From NCBI GenBank assembly GCA_046328525.1, contig JAXLWK010000006.1, positions 248,001 to 312,000 on the forward strand: DNA of 64,000 nucleotides. The letters run 5' to 3'. Within the stretch, counting starts at the first letter, position 1. Each line of letters begins with the position of its first letter. The notes beneath the pieces are model-generated. The model searched no databases. It saw only the letters and a program-made list of their open reading frames with translations, and had not been told where the DNA came from. Of the stretch, positions 18,383 through 27,329 are shown one piece after another. The DNA is from JBDHWG01 sp046328525 (lineage in GTDB: Bacteria; Chloroflexota; Anaerolineae; Epilineales; JAHCIE01). Both the position numbers and the translations under genes were made by a program.

Positions 18383-21124
18383 TTGACTGGATCAGACCGA
18401 GGCAACAGGCGCGCGAAGACGGCGGGGCGCAAACAGGGCTGGCGCATGGCCGCCACTCGTCTTGGGGCGGTGTTGGCGGCGCTGGCCGTCCTCGCCCTGG
18501 CGACTCGCGCCAGCGTTCAGGCGCAGGGCAGCGTCGAAGAGTCCCTGGTCCAGGGCATCATCAGCCGCATGAGCGTCGAGGAGAAGGTCGGGCAGCTCTT
18601 CCTGGTCACGTTCCAGGGCAACGACGTCGGCGCGGCCTCCGACATTGCGGGTCTCATCCGCGACTACAAGATCGGCGGCGTGGCGATCAGCCCGGCCAAC
18701 GGCAACTTCCGCAATGAGGGCGACACGCCGCAGCAGGTCGCCCAGCTCACCAACGCGCTCCAGAACCTCGCCCTCCAGACGAACCCGGCCAACCCCGTGG
18801 CGCTGTTCGTCGCCGTCGAGCAGACTGGCGACGGCTACCCCTACACGACGTTGCGCAACAACTTCACGCCGCTCCCCTCGCCGATGGCCCTCGGCGCGAC
18901 GTGGAGCGACGTCTCCAGCATGGATGTCGGCCGCATCGTCGGCCAGGAGCTGGCCGCGGTCGGCGTCAACATGCTCATGGGGCCATCGCTCGACGTTCTG
19001 GCGATGCCGCGCCCTAACCAGAGCGGCGACCTGGGGGTGCGCGCGTTTGGCGGCGATCCGCAGTGGGTGGGGCGGAATGGGCGCGCGTACATCCAGGGCG
19101 TCCACCAGGGTAGCGTGGCGCGGGTCGCCACGGTGGCGCGGCACTTCCCCGGCATCGGCGCGAGCGACCGCAGCTCGGACGACGAGGTGGCGACGGTGGA
19201 CCGGCCGGAAGCGGACCTGCGGCGCGTGGACCTGGCCCCGTTCCTCCAGGTGACCGCCTCAGCGCCCAACGGGGCGACGGAGATCACCGACGCCCTCATG
19301 TCGGCCCACGTGCGCTACGGCGCGTGGCAGAGAACGCCGGGCCAACCCATCAGCCTCGACGCCCAGGGCGGCTTGCAGCGGCTGCTCGACTCGCCGGACA
19401 TGAAGGCGTGGCGCGAGCGCGGCATCATGGTCAGCGACGCGCTGGGCGCGCCGGCGGTGCGCAAGCTCTACGACCCGAAGCAGGAGACGTTCAACCAGAA
19501 GCGCATCGCCCGCGATGCGTTCCTGGCCGGCAACGATGTCCTCTACCTGGCGCGCTTCAGCGCCCACGATCAGTGGTCGGAGCAACTCGCCAACACGCGC
19601 CTCGCGATTGAGTTCTTCCGCGACCAATACCGCACGGACCCGCAGTTCCGCGAACGCGTGGATACGTCGCTGCGGCGCATCCTGCTCCTCAAACGCCGCA
19701 TGTACTCCAGCTTTACGGCGTCCAATCTGCTGGTAGACGACCGCCGCGTCGGCGAGCGTGTCGGGCGCGACGAACGGGTGGTCAACAACGTCGCGCGAGA
19801 CGCGGTGACGCTGGTATCGCCGACGCGGGAGAACGCGGCGCGCGTGTCGCGGCCGGTCGAGGGCGACCGCATCCTGGTCGTGACCGACGGGCGCGCGGCC
19901 AGCGACTGCGCCGGCTGCCCGGCCGCGCCCCTCATCGCGCCGACGGCCATCCAGGACATCATTCTGCGCCTGTACGGTCCCAGCGGCGCCAGCATCATCA
20001 GCCCCGATCGCATCAGCAGTATTTCCTTTGCCGATTTGAAGGCATACCTGGCCGGCAGCGGCCTGACGGACGAGCAGCGCCGCGACCTGGAAGGGCGGCT
20101 GCAGGCGGCCAACCTGCTCGTGTTCGGCATGCTCGACACGGCGCAGGACCCCAGCGCCGACGCGCTGCGCATGTTTCTACGGGATCGCAGCGCGGTGCTG
20201 GGCGACAAGAACGTCGTCGTCATGGCGTTCGGCGCGCCCTACTATCTCGACGCGACAGAGATTGGGAAGCTGAGCGCGTATTTCGCGCTCTACGGCAAGA
20301 CGCAGCCATTCCTCGAAGCCGGCGTGCGCGCCCTATTCCAGGAGTTCGTGCCGCGCGGCGCGCCGCCCGTGAGCGTGCCCGGCATCTATGATCTGCCGGT
20401 GATGCTGGAGCCGGACTCCAGCCGCCCCATCCCGATTGGCGCGCTGAACAAGACATCGGGCGACAAGGCGCAGGTCGGCGAGACGGTCACAGCGCGCGCC
20501 GGGCCGATCCTGGACCGCAACGGCCACCCGGTGCCGGACGGCACGCGCGTCAATCTCCAGTTCTTCTACCGCGCTGCCGCCGTCTACCTCCCGAACCAGG
20601 AGATCGGCACGCGCAACGGCGTCGCCGAGACGACGGTGTTCCTCGAGCGGCCGGGCCAGCTCGAGATCAGCGCCGCCGCCGGCCGCACTTCGACGACCAC
20701 GCCGTTCGTCCTGGCGGTGCAGGGGGAGGGGCCGGTGACTGCCGTGCCCACGCCGCAGCCGTCGGCGACACCCCAGCCCACGCTCACCGTCACGCCCTCG
20801 CCGACGGTCACGGCGACACCCGCTGCCGCCGCTCAGGCTGCCACGCCCCTGGCGACGGGCGGCGGTTGGGCCGGGCTGGCGCTGTCCCTGGCGACGGTAC
20901 TGGGCGTCGGCGCCCTCGGTGTCGCCTGGCAGCGCGGGGCGACCCTCGCGCCGAACGACTCGGTGCGTCTGCTCCTGCTCGCCACGGCGTGGGGGCTGGT
21001 CGGCTACCTCATCAATGTCGCCGGCGGGAGCACACTGCACGCGGGCGCGCTGTGGATCGCGCCCCTGGTGAGCGGGGTGTTCGCGCTCTTGCCCGCCCTC
21101 TGGCTGTGGCTCCAAAAGCGCTAG
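18383..21124 (+). CDS. GH3-like (NagZ-type fold) membrane-anchored protein, catalytic dyad His absent
   Basis: 913 residues from a TTG start (gggtgaggg upstream); an ATG at 18446 is the alternative and lies directly before the hydrophobic signal segment. Residues about 55-450 match the GH3 beta-N-acetylhexosaminidase fold: EEKVGQLF, ARHFPG (252-257) and VSDALG (350-355), where Asp352 aligns with the nucleophile. The family's Asp-Ser-His acid/base motif after KHFPGHG is missing (SSDDE here), so activity is doubtful. A Big-1-like domain (about 690-790), a short Thr-Pro linker and about two or three membrane helices follow. Its stop overlaps the convergent kinase gene. Likely surface-located; role in wall sugar binding or turnover is inferred. 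Confidence 0.75.
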   Translation: MTGSDRGNRRAKTAGRKQGWRMAATRLGAVLAALAVLALATRASVQAQGSVEESLVQGIISRMSVEEKVGQLFLVTFQGNDVGAASDIAGLIRDYKIGGVAISPANGNFRNEGDTPQQVAQLTNALQNLALQTNPANPVALFVAVEQTGDGYPYTTLRNNFTPLPSPMALGATWSDVSSMDVGRIVGQELAAVGVNMLMGPSLDVLAMPRPNQSGDLGVRAFGGDPQWVGRNGRAYIQGVHQGSVARVATVARHFPGIGASDRSSDDEVATVDRPEADLRRVDLAPFLQVTASAPNGATEITDALMSAHVRYGAWQRTPGQPISLDAQGGLQRLLDSPDMKAWRERGIMVSDALGAPAVRKLYDPKQETFNQKRIARDAFLAGNDVLYLARFSAHDQWSEQLANTRLAIEFFRDQYRTDPQFRERVDTSLRRILLLKRRMYSSFTASNLLVDDRRVGERVGRDERVVNNVARDAVTLVSPTRENAARVSRPVEGDRILVVTDGRAASDCAGCPAAPLIAPTAIQDIILRLYGPSGASIISPDRISSISFADLKAYLAGSGLTDEQRRDLEGRLQAANLLVFGMLDTAQDPSADALRMFLRDRSAVLGDKNVVVMAFGAPYYLDATEIGKLSAYFALYGKTQPFLEAGVRALFQEFVPRGAPPVSVPGIYDLPVMLEPDSSRPIPIGALNKTSGDKAQVGETVTARAGPILDRNGHPVPDGTRVNLQFFYRAAAVYLPNQEIGTRNGVAETTVFLERPGQLEISAAAGRTSTTTPFVLAVQGEGPVTAVPTPQPSATPQPTLTVTPSPTVTATPAAAAQAATPLATGGGWAGLALSLATVLGVGALGVAWQRGATLAPNDSVRLLLLATAWGLVGYLINVAGGSTLHAGALWIAPLVSGVFALLPALWLWLQKR

Positions 21125-22146
21125 GGGCGAGTGGTTGCGATGGGGGTGGGGGTGGCGGCGGCCGGCACGGCGGCGGTGCGCGCCGTGGCGAAGATGGCGA
21201 GGCCGAGTAGCAGCGCGACGAGGACGACGAGATAGAAGTTGTCGCGGAGGGCGCGCAGCCAGACCTCACTGCGCCCCCTGCCATCGCGTCGGCCCGCGTC
21301 CGGCGCGAGTTGCGCCCTTAGCTCGGCGACGGTGGACGGGCGCTGGTCCGGGTGCATGGACATGGCGCTGAGGATGACCTTCTCGACGTCCGGGGAGATG
21401 GCCGGGTTCAGGCTGCGCGGCGCGATGAGGCTTTGGGGTTCGAGGAAGCGCTGCTGCGCCGTGACGGGGATGCGGCCGGTGAGCAGGTGGTAGAGGGTTG
21501 CGCCGACGGCGTAAATGTCGGAGCGCGGCAGGGTGTGGTCCGCGCCGCCATACTGCTCCAGCGGGGTGTAGGGCAGGGAGCCGACGCCGCGGACGACGGT
21601 GATCGTGCGCGGGTCCTCCGGGTCGAGCGGCTTGACCAGCCCGAAGTCCACGAGCTTGATGCGCCCCTGGGGCGTGAGCTTGATGTTCGCCGGTTTCACG
21701 TCGCGGTGGATGACCGGCGGCGATTGATTGTGGAGATACTCCAGGGCGTCGAGGAGCTGGGATAGCCAGTCCAGCACACTCGCTTCGCGCAGGAACTCTT
21801 CGCGTCCCCGCGCCTGGTCCACGATCTGGCGCAGGTCCGGGCCGTCCACGTAGTCCATCACGAGGTAACTGCGGCCATCCTCGACAAAGAAATCATACAC
21901 TTTCGGGAGGTTGGGGTGGTCGAGGCGGGCGAGGATCATCGCCTCGCGGCGGAACTGCGTCTGGGTCTGGGACATCTGGGCGGCGGTGGCGTAGGGATCG
22001 GGGCGGATCTCCTTGATGGCCGAGAGACGCCCGCCGAGGCGCATGTCTTCGGCGGCGTACACCGCCCCACTACCCCCCTCGCCGATAAGTTGGACGATTC
22101 GATAGCGGGCGCGTAGAATCCCCCCTACCACAGTCGCATTGCTCAC
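21121..22146 (-). CDS. Membrane-anchored serine/threonine protein kinase (PknB-like)
   Basis: 341 residues. A complete Hanks-type kinase domain: glycine loop GEGGSGAVY (22-30), Lys45, catalytic HRDVKPAN (147-154), DFG Asp167 and an activation segment ending near PLEQY. One membrane helix (about 303-321) follows a short linker, with only a short outer tail, so there is no extracellular sensor such as PASTA. GTG start with gggagggtg upstream. It is divergent from the FHA-domain regulator 103 nt away; FHA domains bind phosphothreonine, so that protein is the obvious candidate substrate. Confidence 0.9.
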   Translation of the reverse strand: MSNATVVGGILRARYRIVQLIGEGGSGAVYAAEDMRLGGRLSAIKEIRPDPYATAAQMSQTQTQFRREAMILARLDHPNLPKVYDFFVEDGRSYLVMDYVDGPDLRQIVDQARGREEFLREASVLDWLSQLLDALEYLHNQSPPVIHRDVKPANIKLTPQGRIKLVDFGLVKPLDPEDPRTITVVRGVGSLPYTPLEQYGGADHTLPRSDIYAVGATLYHLLTGRIPVTAQQRFLEPQSLIAPRSLNPAISPDVEKVILSAMSMHPDQRPSTVAELRAQLAPDAGRRDGRGRSEVWLRALRDNFYLVVLVALLLGLAIFATARTAAVPAAATPTPIATTRP

Positions 22147-22249
22147 ACACCCTCCCGGCGGTTGCCGTGGGAAGGATAGCCCGCCACGCAGGTGGAGTCA
22201 AATGGGCTGGGCGGGCGTTTCACGTGTCTGTTGGTGGTGAGAAGAAGGC

Positions 22250-22900
22250 ATGCCGATTAAAGACATTCCGATGCTGATTCTGCGCGCGGGCCAGGCCGGC
22301 AGCGGCCGCGAGTGGGCGCTGGACAGGTCCGTCGTCACGATTGGACGAACGCCGGAGAGCGACATCGTGCTGGAAGCGCGGGAGGTCTCGCGCCGCCACG
22401 CGCGCGTGGAGCGCCACGGCGCGCAGTACGTTCTGTACGACGAGGGCAGCAAGAACAAGACCTATGTGAACGGGCAGGCCATCAGCGAGCCGCACGTCCT
22501 GACCGACGGCGACGAGATCAGCATCGCCATGCGTTTCAAGCTCCTGTTCGTGGATGCCGAGTCCACCGCGCCGCTCCCGCCGTCGCCGGCCCACCGCCGC
22601 GGCATCTACGTCCACGAGAGCACCAAGCGCGTCCTGGTCAACGGCGTCGAGCTGACGCCGCCTCTCTCGGCCCCGCAGTACACCCTGCTGGGGCTGCTGT
22701 ACGCCCGCCCCAATACGGTGTGTCCGCGCGACGAGGTCGTGCGGGCCGTGTGGGCGGATGCCGTCGGCGGTGTGACCGAGCAGGCGGTAGACGCGCTCGT
22801 GCGCCGCCTGCGCGACCGCATCAAAGAGGTGGACCCGTCCCACGAGTACATTGTGACCGTGCGCGGCCACGGCTTGATGTTGGACAACCCCGACGAATAG
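22250..22900 (+). CDS. FHA domain - winged-helix DNA-binding regulator
   Basis: 216 residues. An N-terminal FHA domain (about 8-100) keeps the phosphothreonine-binding residues: GR at 32-33, S47 and H50 (VSRRH), and N69/N74 in the SKNKTYVNG stretch. The C-terminal part (about 115-212) is an OmpR/PhoB-type winged helix (VNGVELTPPLSAPQYTLL and RRLRDRIKEV with the final GHGLML hairpin). The protein has no receiver domain, so it probably responds to Thr phosphorylation. The likely partner is the divergent kinase. The order is the reverse of the mycobacterial EmbR type, where the FHA domain is C-terminal. Confidence 0.88.
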   Translation: MPIKDIPMLILRAGQAGSGREWALDRSVVTIGRTPESDIVLEAREVSRRHARVERHGAQYVLYDEGSKNKTYVNGQAISEPHVLTDGDEISIAMRFKLLFVDAESTAPLPPSPAHRRGIYVHESTKRVLVNGVELTPPLSAPQYTLLGLLYARPNTVCPRDEVVRAVWADAVGGVTEQAVDALVRRLRDRIKEVDPSHEYIVTVRGHGLMLDNPDE

Positions 22901-23015
22901 CCCCGTCTAGAGCCCGCCAATTTGGGCCGGTGGCGTATCTGCGCGCCTTTGGCGGCGTCTCCATAAATAGACATCGGTGTGAGCGGTGGGGTGCTGTCTC
23001 GGCCGATGCGCTGAA

Positions 23016-23044
23016 TTGCCGAATTCCAGGGCGTTAGCTACAAT
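23016..23044 (+). promoter_or_regulatory. Sigma-70-type promoter for the surface-glycan cluster
   Basis: TTGCCG (23016-23021), a 17-nt spacer and TACAAT (23039-23044), 67 nt before the ATG at 23111. It would drive the coupled gene run to 31099. Confidence 0.6.
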
Positions 23045-23110
23045 TGGCCGCCGCTCGCGGTGCGGGGTGCACAGCGCGAGCAGGGGACAAGACTGTTGGA
23101 GATAACCAAG

Positions 23111-25468
23111 ATGTACAAAGCCGTGTCAGGGCTGCCACGTGGCTTCGCCGCGCTCGTGGCAGTTTGCCTATTGTGTTTGCCACTCATTGCGTCCGCCGAT
23201 CTTCTTCCTCAAGCTGGCAAAGACGCGGCATTCGGCGTCGTCGCGGGTCAGGTTCTTGTCACTTTCCGCGACACCGCCGACGCGGGCGCGGTCGCCCACA
23301 TTCTTCGCGCTTACCCGCCGTTGAGCGAAACAGCCGGCCTGTACCGCCTGGCGGCGCCGGTGGGCGCGGAGGCGCAGACGGCGACCCAGCTCCTCGCCGA
23401 CCCCGCTGTCGCCTCGGCCTCAGCGAATCCGGTCGGCCGGTTCATTGTGCCCGGCGCGTCATCCGTCGCCCGAGCCGACCTGGCCGCAGCCCACGCTGCG
23501 GCCTCGAAAGCCACGCCGTTGTCCGCGAACGTGGCCGACTCAGCCGCATCGAGCGCGACGGACAGCGCCACGCCGAGCGGCCCTGTGGCCAGCCCGCAGG
23601 GCGGCCTCATCCGCAGCTTCTGGCTCAGCGACCGCCAGGCCGGCCCCGACCCCAGCCAGGATGCCCCGTTGCCGCTGATTGGCGTGTGCGAGGGGCCGCG
23701 GTTCAATGCCGGCAAGGCGATCTGGGCCAACATCCGCTACGAGAACATGGACGCCCAGGTGCTACGGGTGCAGGTGTACTCCCTGGGGCCATTTAAGGAC
23801 CGGCTGGCGCAGGAGATGCTCGGCTACGGCTGGTCGGTCTCGGTCAGCGGCTTCAACACCGCGTCCAACATCCTGCCCAACGGCAACCGCCTGGCGGCGG
23901 GCTGCTACGAGGTGCGCCTGTATTCCTCCCTCGACGGCAACTCGGGCGCGACGCCTTTGAAGACCATGCGTTTCCAGGTCGTGACCACTTCGCCGGAGTT
24001 GCAATCAAGCGCGTCGCAGCTGTGGCACCTGGATCACTCGCGCACCGCCGACGGCTTCGCTTCGCCCAAGCGCTGGGTGGACATCAAGGCGACGGGCGCG
24101 TGGAACATCACCACCGGCAGCGAAACAACGGTGGCAATTGTCGGCTACGGCGTGGACATCAACCACGCCAAGCTCAAGGGGCACATCTGGAGCGACCCGG
24201 CGAATCCGGACCTCCACGGCTGGAACTTTGACACGAACAGTGGCGCCAACGGACAGTTGTTGGACGATTGGGGGGAAGGGACGTTTCTGGCGGGGCTGAT
24301 CGCCGCCGAGCCAGACGGGGCGACGAGCAACGGCGGCCTGGGGGTGAACTGGGGCGCGAAGATCATGCCGCTGCGCATCACCCGCCCTCCGTCCCAGTGG
24401 GCAACGGAAGGGGTGGCGGAGCCGGCGAATGTCATTAGCGCGGTTCGCTGGGCGCGGCAGAAGCACGCCGACATCATTTTCGTGAGTCTGCCGTTCAAGC
24501 TCGGCGCGTCCGGGGTGGTCGAGCAGCAGTTCAGAGAGTCGCTGCGGCAGGAGATTGTGCTTGCCAAGCAGCAGGGCATCGTCGTCGTCGCCCCTGTGGG
24601 CGATGTTGATCTGAACCAGCCCGGCGATCAGTATGACGATGAGATTTACCCGGCGTCGTTCCCGGAGACCCTGACGGTCTCGACCACGGACCAGAGCGAC
24701 AAGTGGTACGATCATGCCTACCGCAACATCAACGTGGACGTGGCCGCGCCGGGCCTGACCTACATGCTCAGCATCAACAACCCCAACCTCCCGTGGCTCG
24801 ACGTGTCTCAGCGCATTGATCCGGCGTGGATCTACGGCGACACGACGTTCTCGGCCGCGCTGGTCACCGGCGTTGTGGGTCTCATCAAGTCGGTTAACCC
24901 ATATCTGCCGCCTGACGACATCCAGAACCTGCTCCGGAATTCGACCGAGAAAGTGGATACCGCTGGCCACAGCTATGACGACCTGACCCAGTGTAACGGA
25001 TGGAATGAGTACCTGGGTTGCGGCCGCATGAACGCCGAAAAAGCGCTTCTCAACACACCTCACGATTTGCGGGGCGCTCTAGTCTATTCGCCCCTCAACA
25101 CGACGACGTCCGGCCAGCAGTGCGTGCGCCTCGAGAACAAGCGCACCGGCGCGCTCACCTGGAAAGTTGCTGTCGCACCGGCCGACCAGGACTGGGTGAC
25201 GGTGAGCGGCCCCTTCTCGGCCAAGAGCACCGACCAGGTCGTAGATTACCAGGGGACGCTGCCGTCGTACGCCAAGGTGTGCGTGAACCTGGGAACAGGT
25301 TCCGGCCAGCGCTCCGAGCGCGTTCTGAAGACAACGCTCACCGTGTCTAGCACCATGAAGAGTTACGGCGCGCCGTTGACGGTCACTCTGCCAATCCTGT
25401 ATGCTCCGAGCATATCCACCGTCTACCTGCCCGCCGTCTCCCAGGCGATGTCGCTCTCGGGGCAATGA
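23111..25468 (+). CDS. Secreted subtilase homologue with all catalytic residues replaced (pseudoprotease)
   Basis: 785 residues. Signal peptide (1-29); I9-like propeptide (about 46-112); a copy of the shared beta module (FWLS at 170-173 to about 292); S8-fold domain (about 305-620). In the S8 domain the catalytic Asp is Gly345 (VAIVGYG), His is Glu389 (WGEGTF), oxyanion Asn is Asp498 (APVGD) and Ser is Thr579 (DTTFSAA). A C-terminal beta domain ends in STVYLPAV. ATG chosen with ttggag upstream; a GTG lies 51 nt earlier. The fold is kept while the active site is lost, so a binding or scaffolding role is likely. Its stop overlaps the GT2 start (ATGA). Confidence 0.85.
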   Translation: MYKAVSGLPRGFAALVAVCLLCLPLIASADLLPQAGKDAAFGVVAGQVLVTFRDTADAGAVAHILRAYPPLSETAGLYRLAAPVGAEAQTATQLLADPAVASASANPVGRFIVPGASSVARADLAAAHAAASKATPLSANVADSAASSATDSATPSGPVASPQGGLIRSFWLSDRQAGPDPSQDAPLPLIGVCEGPRFNAGKAIWANIRYENMDAQVLRVQVYSLGPFKDRLAQEMLGYGWSVSVSGFNTASNILPNGNRLAAGCYEVRLYSSLDGNSGATPLKTMRFQVVTTSPELQSSASQLWHLDHSRTADGFASPKRWVDIKATGAWNITTGSETTVAIVGYGVDINHAKLKGHIWSDPANPDLHGWNFDTNSGANGQLLDDWGEGTFLAGLIAAEPDGATSNGGLGVNWGAKIMPLRITRPPSQWATEGVAEPANVISAVRWARQKHADIIFVSLPFKLGASGVVEQQFRESLRQEIVLAKQQGIVVVAPVGDVDLNQPGDQYDDEIYPASFPETLTVSTTDQSDKWYDHAYRNINVDVAAPGLTYMLSINNPNLPWLDVSQRIDPAWIYGDTTFSAALVTGVVGLIKSVNPYLPPDDIQNLLRNSTEKVDTAGHSYDDLTQCNGWNEYLGCGRMNAEKALLNTPHDLRGALVYSPLNTTTSGQQCVRLENKRTGALTWKVAVAPADQDWVTVSGPFSAKSTDQVVDYQGTLPSYAKVCVNLGTGSGQRSERVLKTTLTVSSTMKSYGAPLTVTLPILYAPSISTVYLPAVSQAMSLSGQ

Positions 25469-26301
25469 TCAGCGTCGCTGTGCCGTGCTACAACGGCGCG
25501 CGCTGGATCGCCGAGACCGTCGCCGCGCTCGGGCGGCAGACGCGCCCGCCGGACGAGCTGCTGGTGATTGACGACGGCTCGACCGACGACTCCGGCGCTC
25601 TCGCCGCCCGGGCCGGCGCCCGCGTCATCCCCCACGCCGTCAACCGCGGCCTGGCTGCCGCCCGCAACACGGCGCTGGCCGCTGCCCGCGGCGAAATCCT
25701 CGTATTCGTGGACAGCGACGCCTACGCTGACGCCCGCATGATCGAGGCGCTGCTGGCCCCTTTCACCGCGCCGGACATTGCCGGCGTGGGCGGCGGCGGC
25801 ATCGAGGCGCACCAGGTGACCCGCGCCGACGCCTGGCGCGCGCGCCACGCTCGCCAGTGGCACGGCCCGCAGCAAGTCGCCGACGCGCCGTATCTCCACG
25901 GCCTGTGCGCCGCCTACCGCCGACGGGCGCTGTTCGCCGTCGGCGGCTTCGACACCACGCTGCGCACGAACGCTGAGGATGTGGAGATGGGGACGCGGCT
26001 GCGGCAGGCGGGCTACCGCCTCGTCTACACGCCGGCGGCCGTCGTCTACCACCAGCGCGCCGATACCCTCCCGTCTTTGGCGAAAATGATAGACCGGTGG
26101 TACTATTGGGCCGCGCGTGTGCGCAAGGCGCGGCGCGACCGGCCCCTGCGCCTGTTCGCCGGCGTCGTGCGCAGCGCGACGGTGCAGCCGGCCCAGGACC
26201 TGGGCGAGATGCGCCCGGACCTGGCCGGGATCAGCCTGATGATGGCCGGCGTCAAAGCGCGGGCCATCGTGCGCGGCTTGAGGTCCGCGGAGAGCGGGTG
26301 A
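25465..26301 (+). CDS. Family 2 glycosyltransferase (GT-A fold)
   Basis: 278 residues. It shows the GT2 start (ISVAVPCYNGARW), DDGSTDDS and the DxD-like metal site VDSDA (about 84-88), then GGFDTTLRTNAEDVEMGTRLRQAGY, whose ED pair is the usual catalytic region (shortened quotation: ED in AEDVEMG). The enzyme transfers a sugar from a nucleotide donor at the cytoplasmic face. No membrane segment is clear. The start overlaps the upstream stop by 4 nt and the stop overlaps the next ATG by 1 nt, so translation is coupled through the operon. The substrate cannot be read from sequence. Confidence 0.88.
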   Translation: MISVAVPCYNGARWIAETVAALGRQTRPPDELLVIDDGSTDDSGALAARAGARVIPHAVNRGLAAARNTALAAARGEILVFVDSDAYADARMIEALLAPFTAPDIAGVGGGGIEAHQVTRADAWRARHARQWHGPQQVADAPYLHGLCAAYRRRALFAVGGFDTTLRTNAEDVEMGTRLRQAGYRLVYTPAAVVYHQRADTLPSLAKMIDRWYYWAARVRKARRDRPLRLFAGVVRSATVQPAQDLGEMRPDLAGISLMMAGVKARAIVRGLRSAESG

Positions 26302-27329
26302 TGGGAGAAGACGTGGCGACAGCAGCATCCGCCCGCGCCGCCCTTGTGACGGGTGGCGCGGGTTTTATCGGTAGCCACCTGGCCGAGCGCCTGCTGGCGG
26401 CGGGCTACACGGTCCACATCCTGGATAACGAGACGACGGGGCTGCGCGCCAACGTGCCCCTGGGCGCGACGTACCAGCGCGGCGACGTGAGCCGGGCGGA
26501 GGATGTCGAGGCGGCGTTCGCCCGCAAGGCTTCGTCGGCCCCGCCCTACGCCGTCGTGCTCCACGTCGCAGGTCAGGCGTCCACTATCCGCTCCTTCGCC
26601 GATCCGGGCGGCGACTTCGCCACGAATGCCCTCGGCACGATGAACGTCGTCCAGGCGTGTCTGCGCCACCGCGTCGGGCGATTGCTGTTTGCCTCGTCCA
26701 TGACCGTGTACGGCGCGCCGTCGCGTGTCCCGACGCCGGAGACCGAGCTGTGCGCGCCCGTGTCGTACTACGGCATCTCCAAGTACGCGGCGGAGCGGTT
26801 TGTCCTGGCGACGGCTGCGCGCCCCGATCTGGCGGCCCCGTTCCACGCCACCGCCTTCCGTATGTTCAACGTCTACGGCGAGCGGCAGCGCCTGGACAAC
26901 CCGTATCAGGGCGTCGCTGGCTTCTTTATCGGCTCGGCGCTGGCGGGCGCGCCCATCACCATCCACGGCACAGGTGAGCAGTCGCGGGACTTCGTGCACA
27001 TAGACGATGTGGCGCGCGCCTGGCTCGGCGCGATTGACGCGCAAGGGGCCTACAACCGCGTGTTCAACGTCGGCGAGGGGCGGCGGCGCAGCATCAACGA
27101 GCTTGTGGATACCGTTCTGGCCGCCGTCGGCCGCTCCCGCGCCGATTACCCGCTGCTGTCCGGCCCGCGCCGCCCCGGCGACCAGGAGCACATGCAGGCG
27201 GACACGCAGGCGCTGCGCGCAGCCATTGGCTGGTCGCCCCAGGTGTCATTCGCCGAGGGGATGCGCCGCACCATCGCCTGGGCGCGCGCCCAGGCCCACG
27301 CGAAGGAAGAGAATGCTCGACCTGGGTGA
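26301..27329 (+). CDS. NAD-dependent sugar-nucleotide epimerase/dehydratase
   Basis: 342 residues from the ATG that overlaps the GT2 stop. It has the Rossmann motif GGAGFIGSH near the N-terminus, SSMTVYG, and the catalytic YGISKYAAE (Tyr-x3-Lys) of extended short-chain dehydrogenases. It probably supplies an epimerised or modified NDP-sugar for the neighbouring glycosyltransferase; UDP-glucose 4-epimerase-like activity is the simplest guess. The 17-nt overlap with the next gene again suggests coupling. Confidence 0.88.
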   Translation: MGEDVATAASARAALVTGGAGFIGSHLAERLLAAGYTVHILDNETTGLRANVPLGATYQRGDVSRAEDVEAAFARKASSAPPYAVVLHVAGQASTIRSFADPGGDFATNALGTMNVVQACLRHRVGRLLFASSMTVYGAPSRVPTPETELCAPVSYYGISKYAAERFVLATAARPDLAAPFHATAFRMFNVYGERQRLDNPYQGVAGFFIGSALAGAPITIHGTGEQSRDFVHIDDVARAWLGAIDAQGAYNRVFNVGEGRRRSINELVDTVLAAVGRSRADYPLLSGPRRPGDQEHMQADTQALRAAIGWSPQVSFAEGMRRTIAWARAQAHAKEENARPG

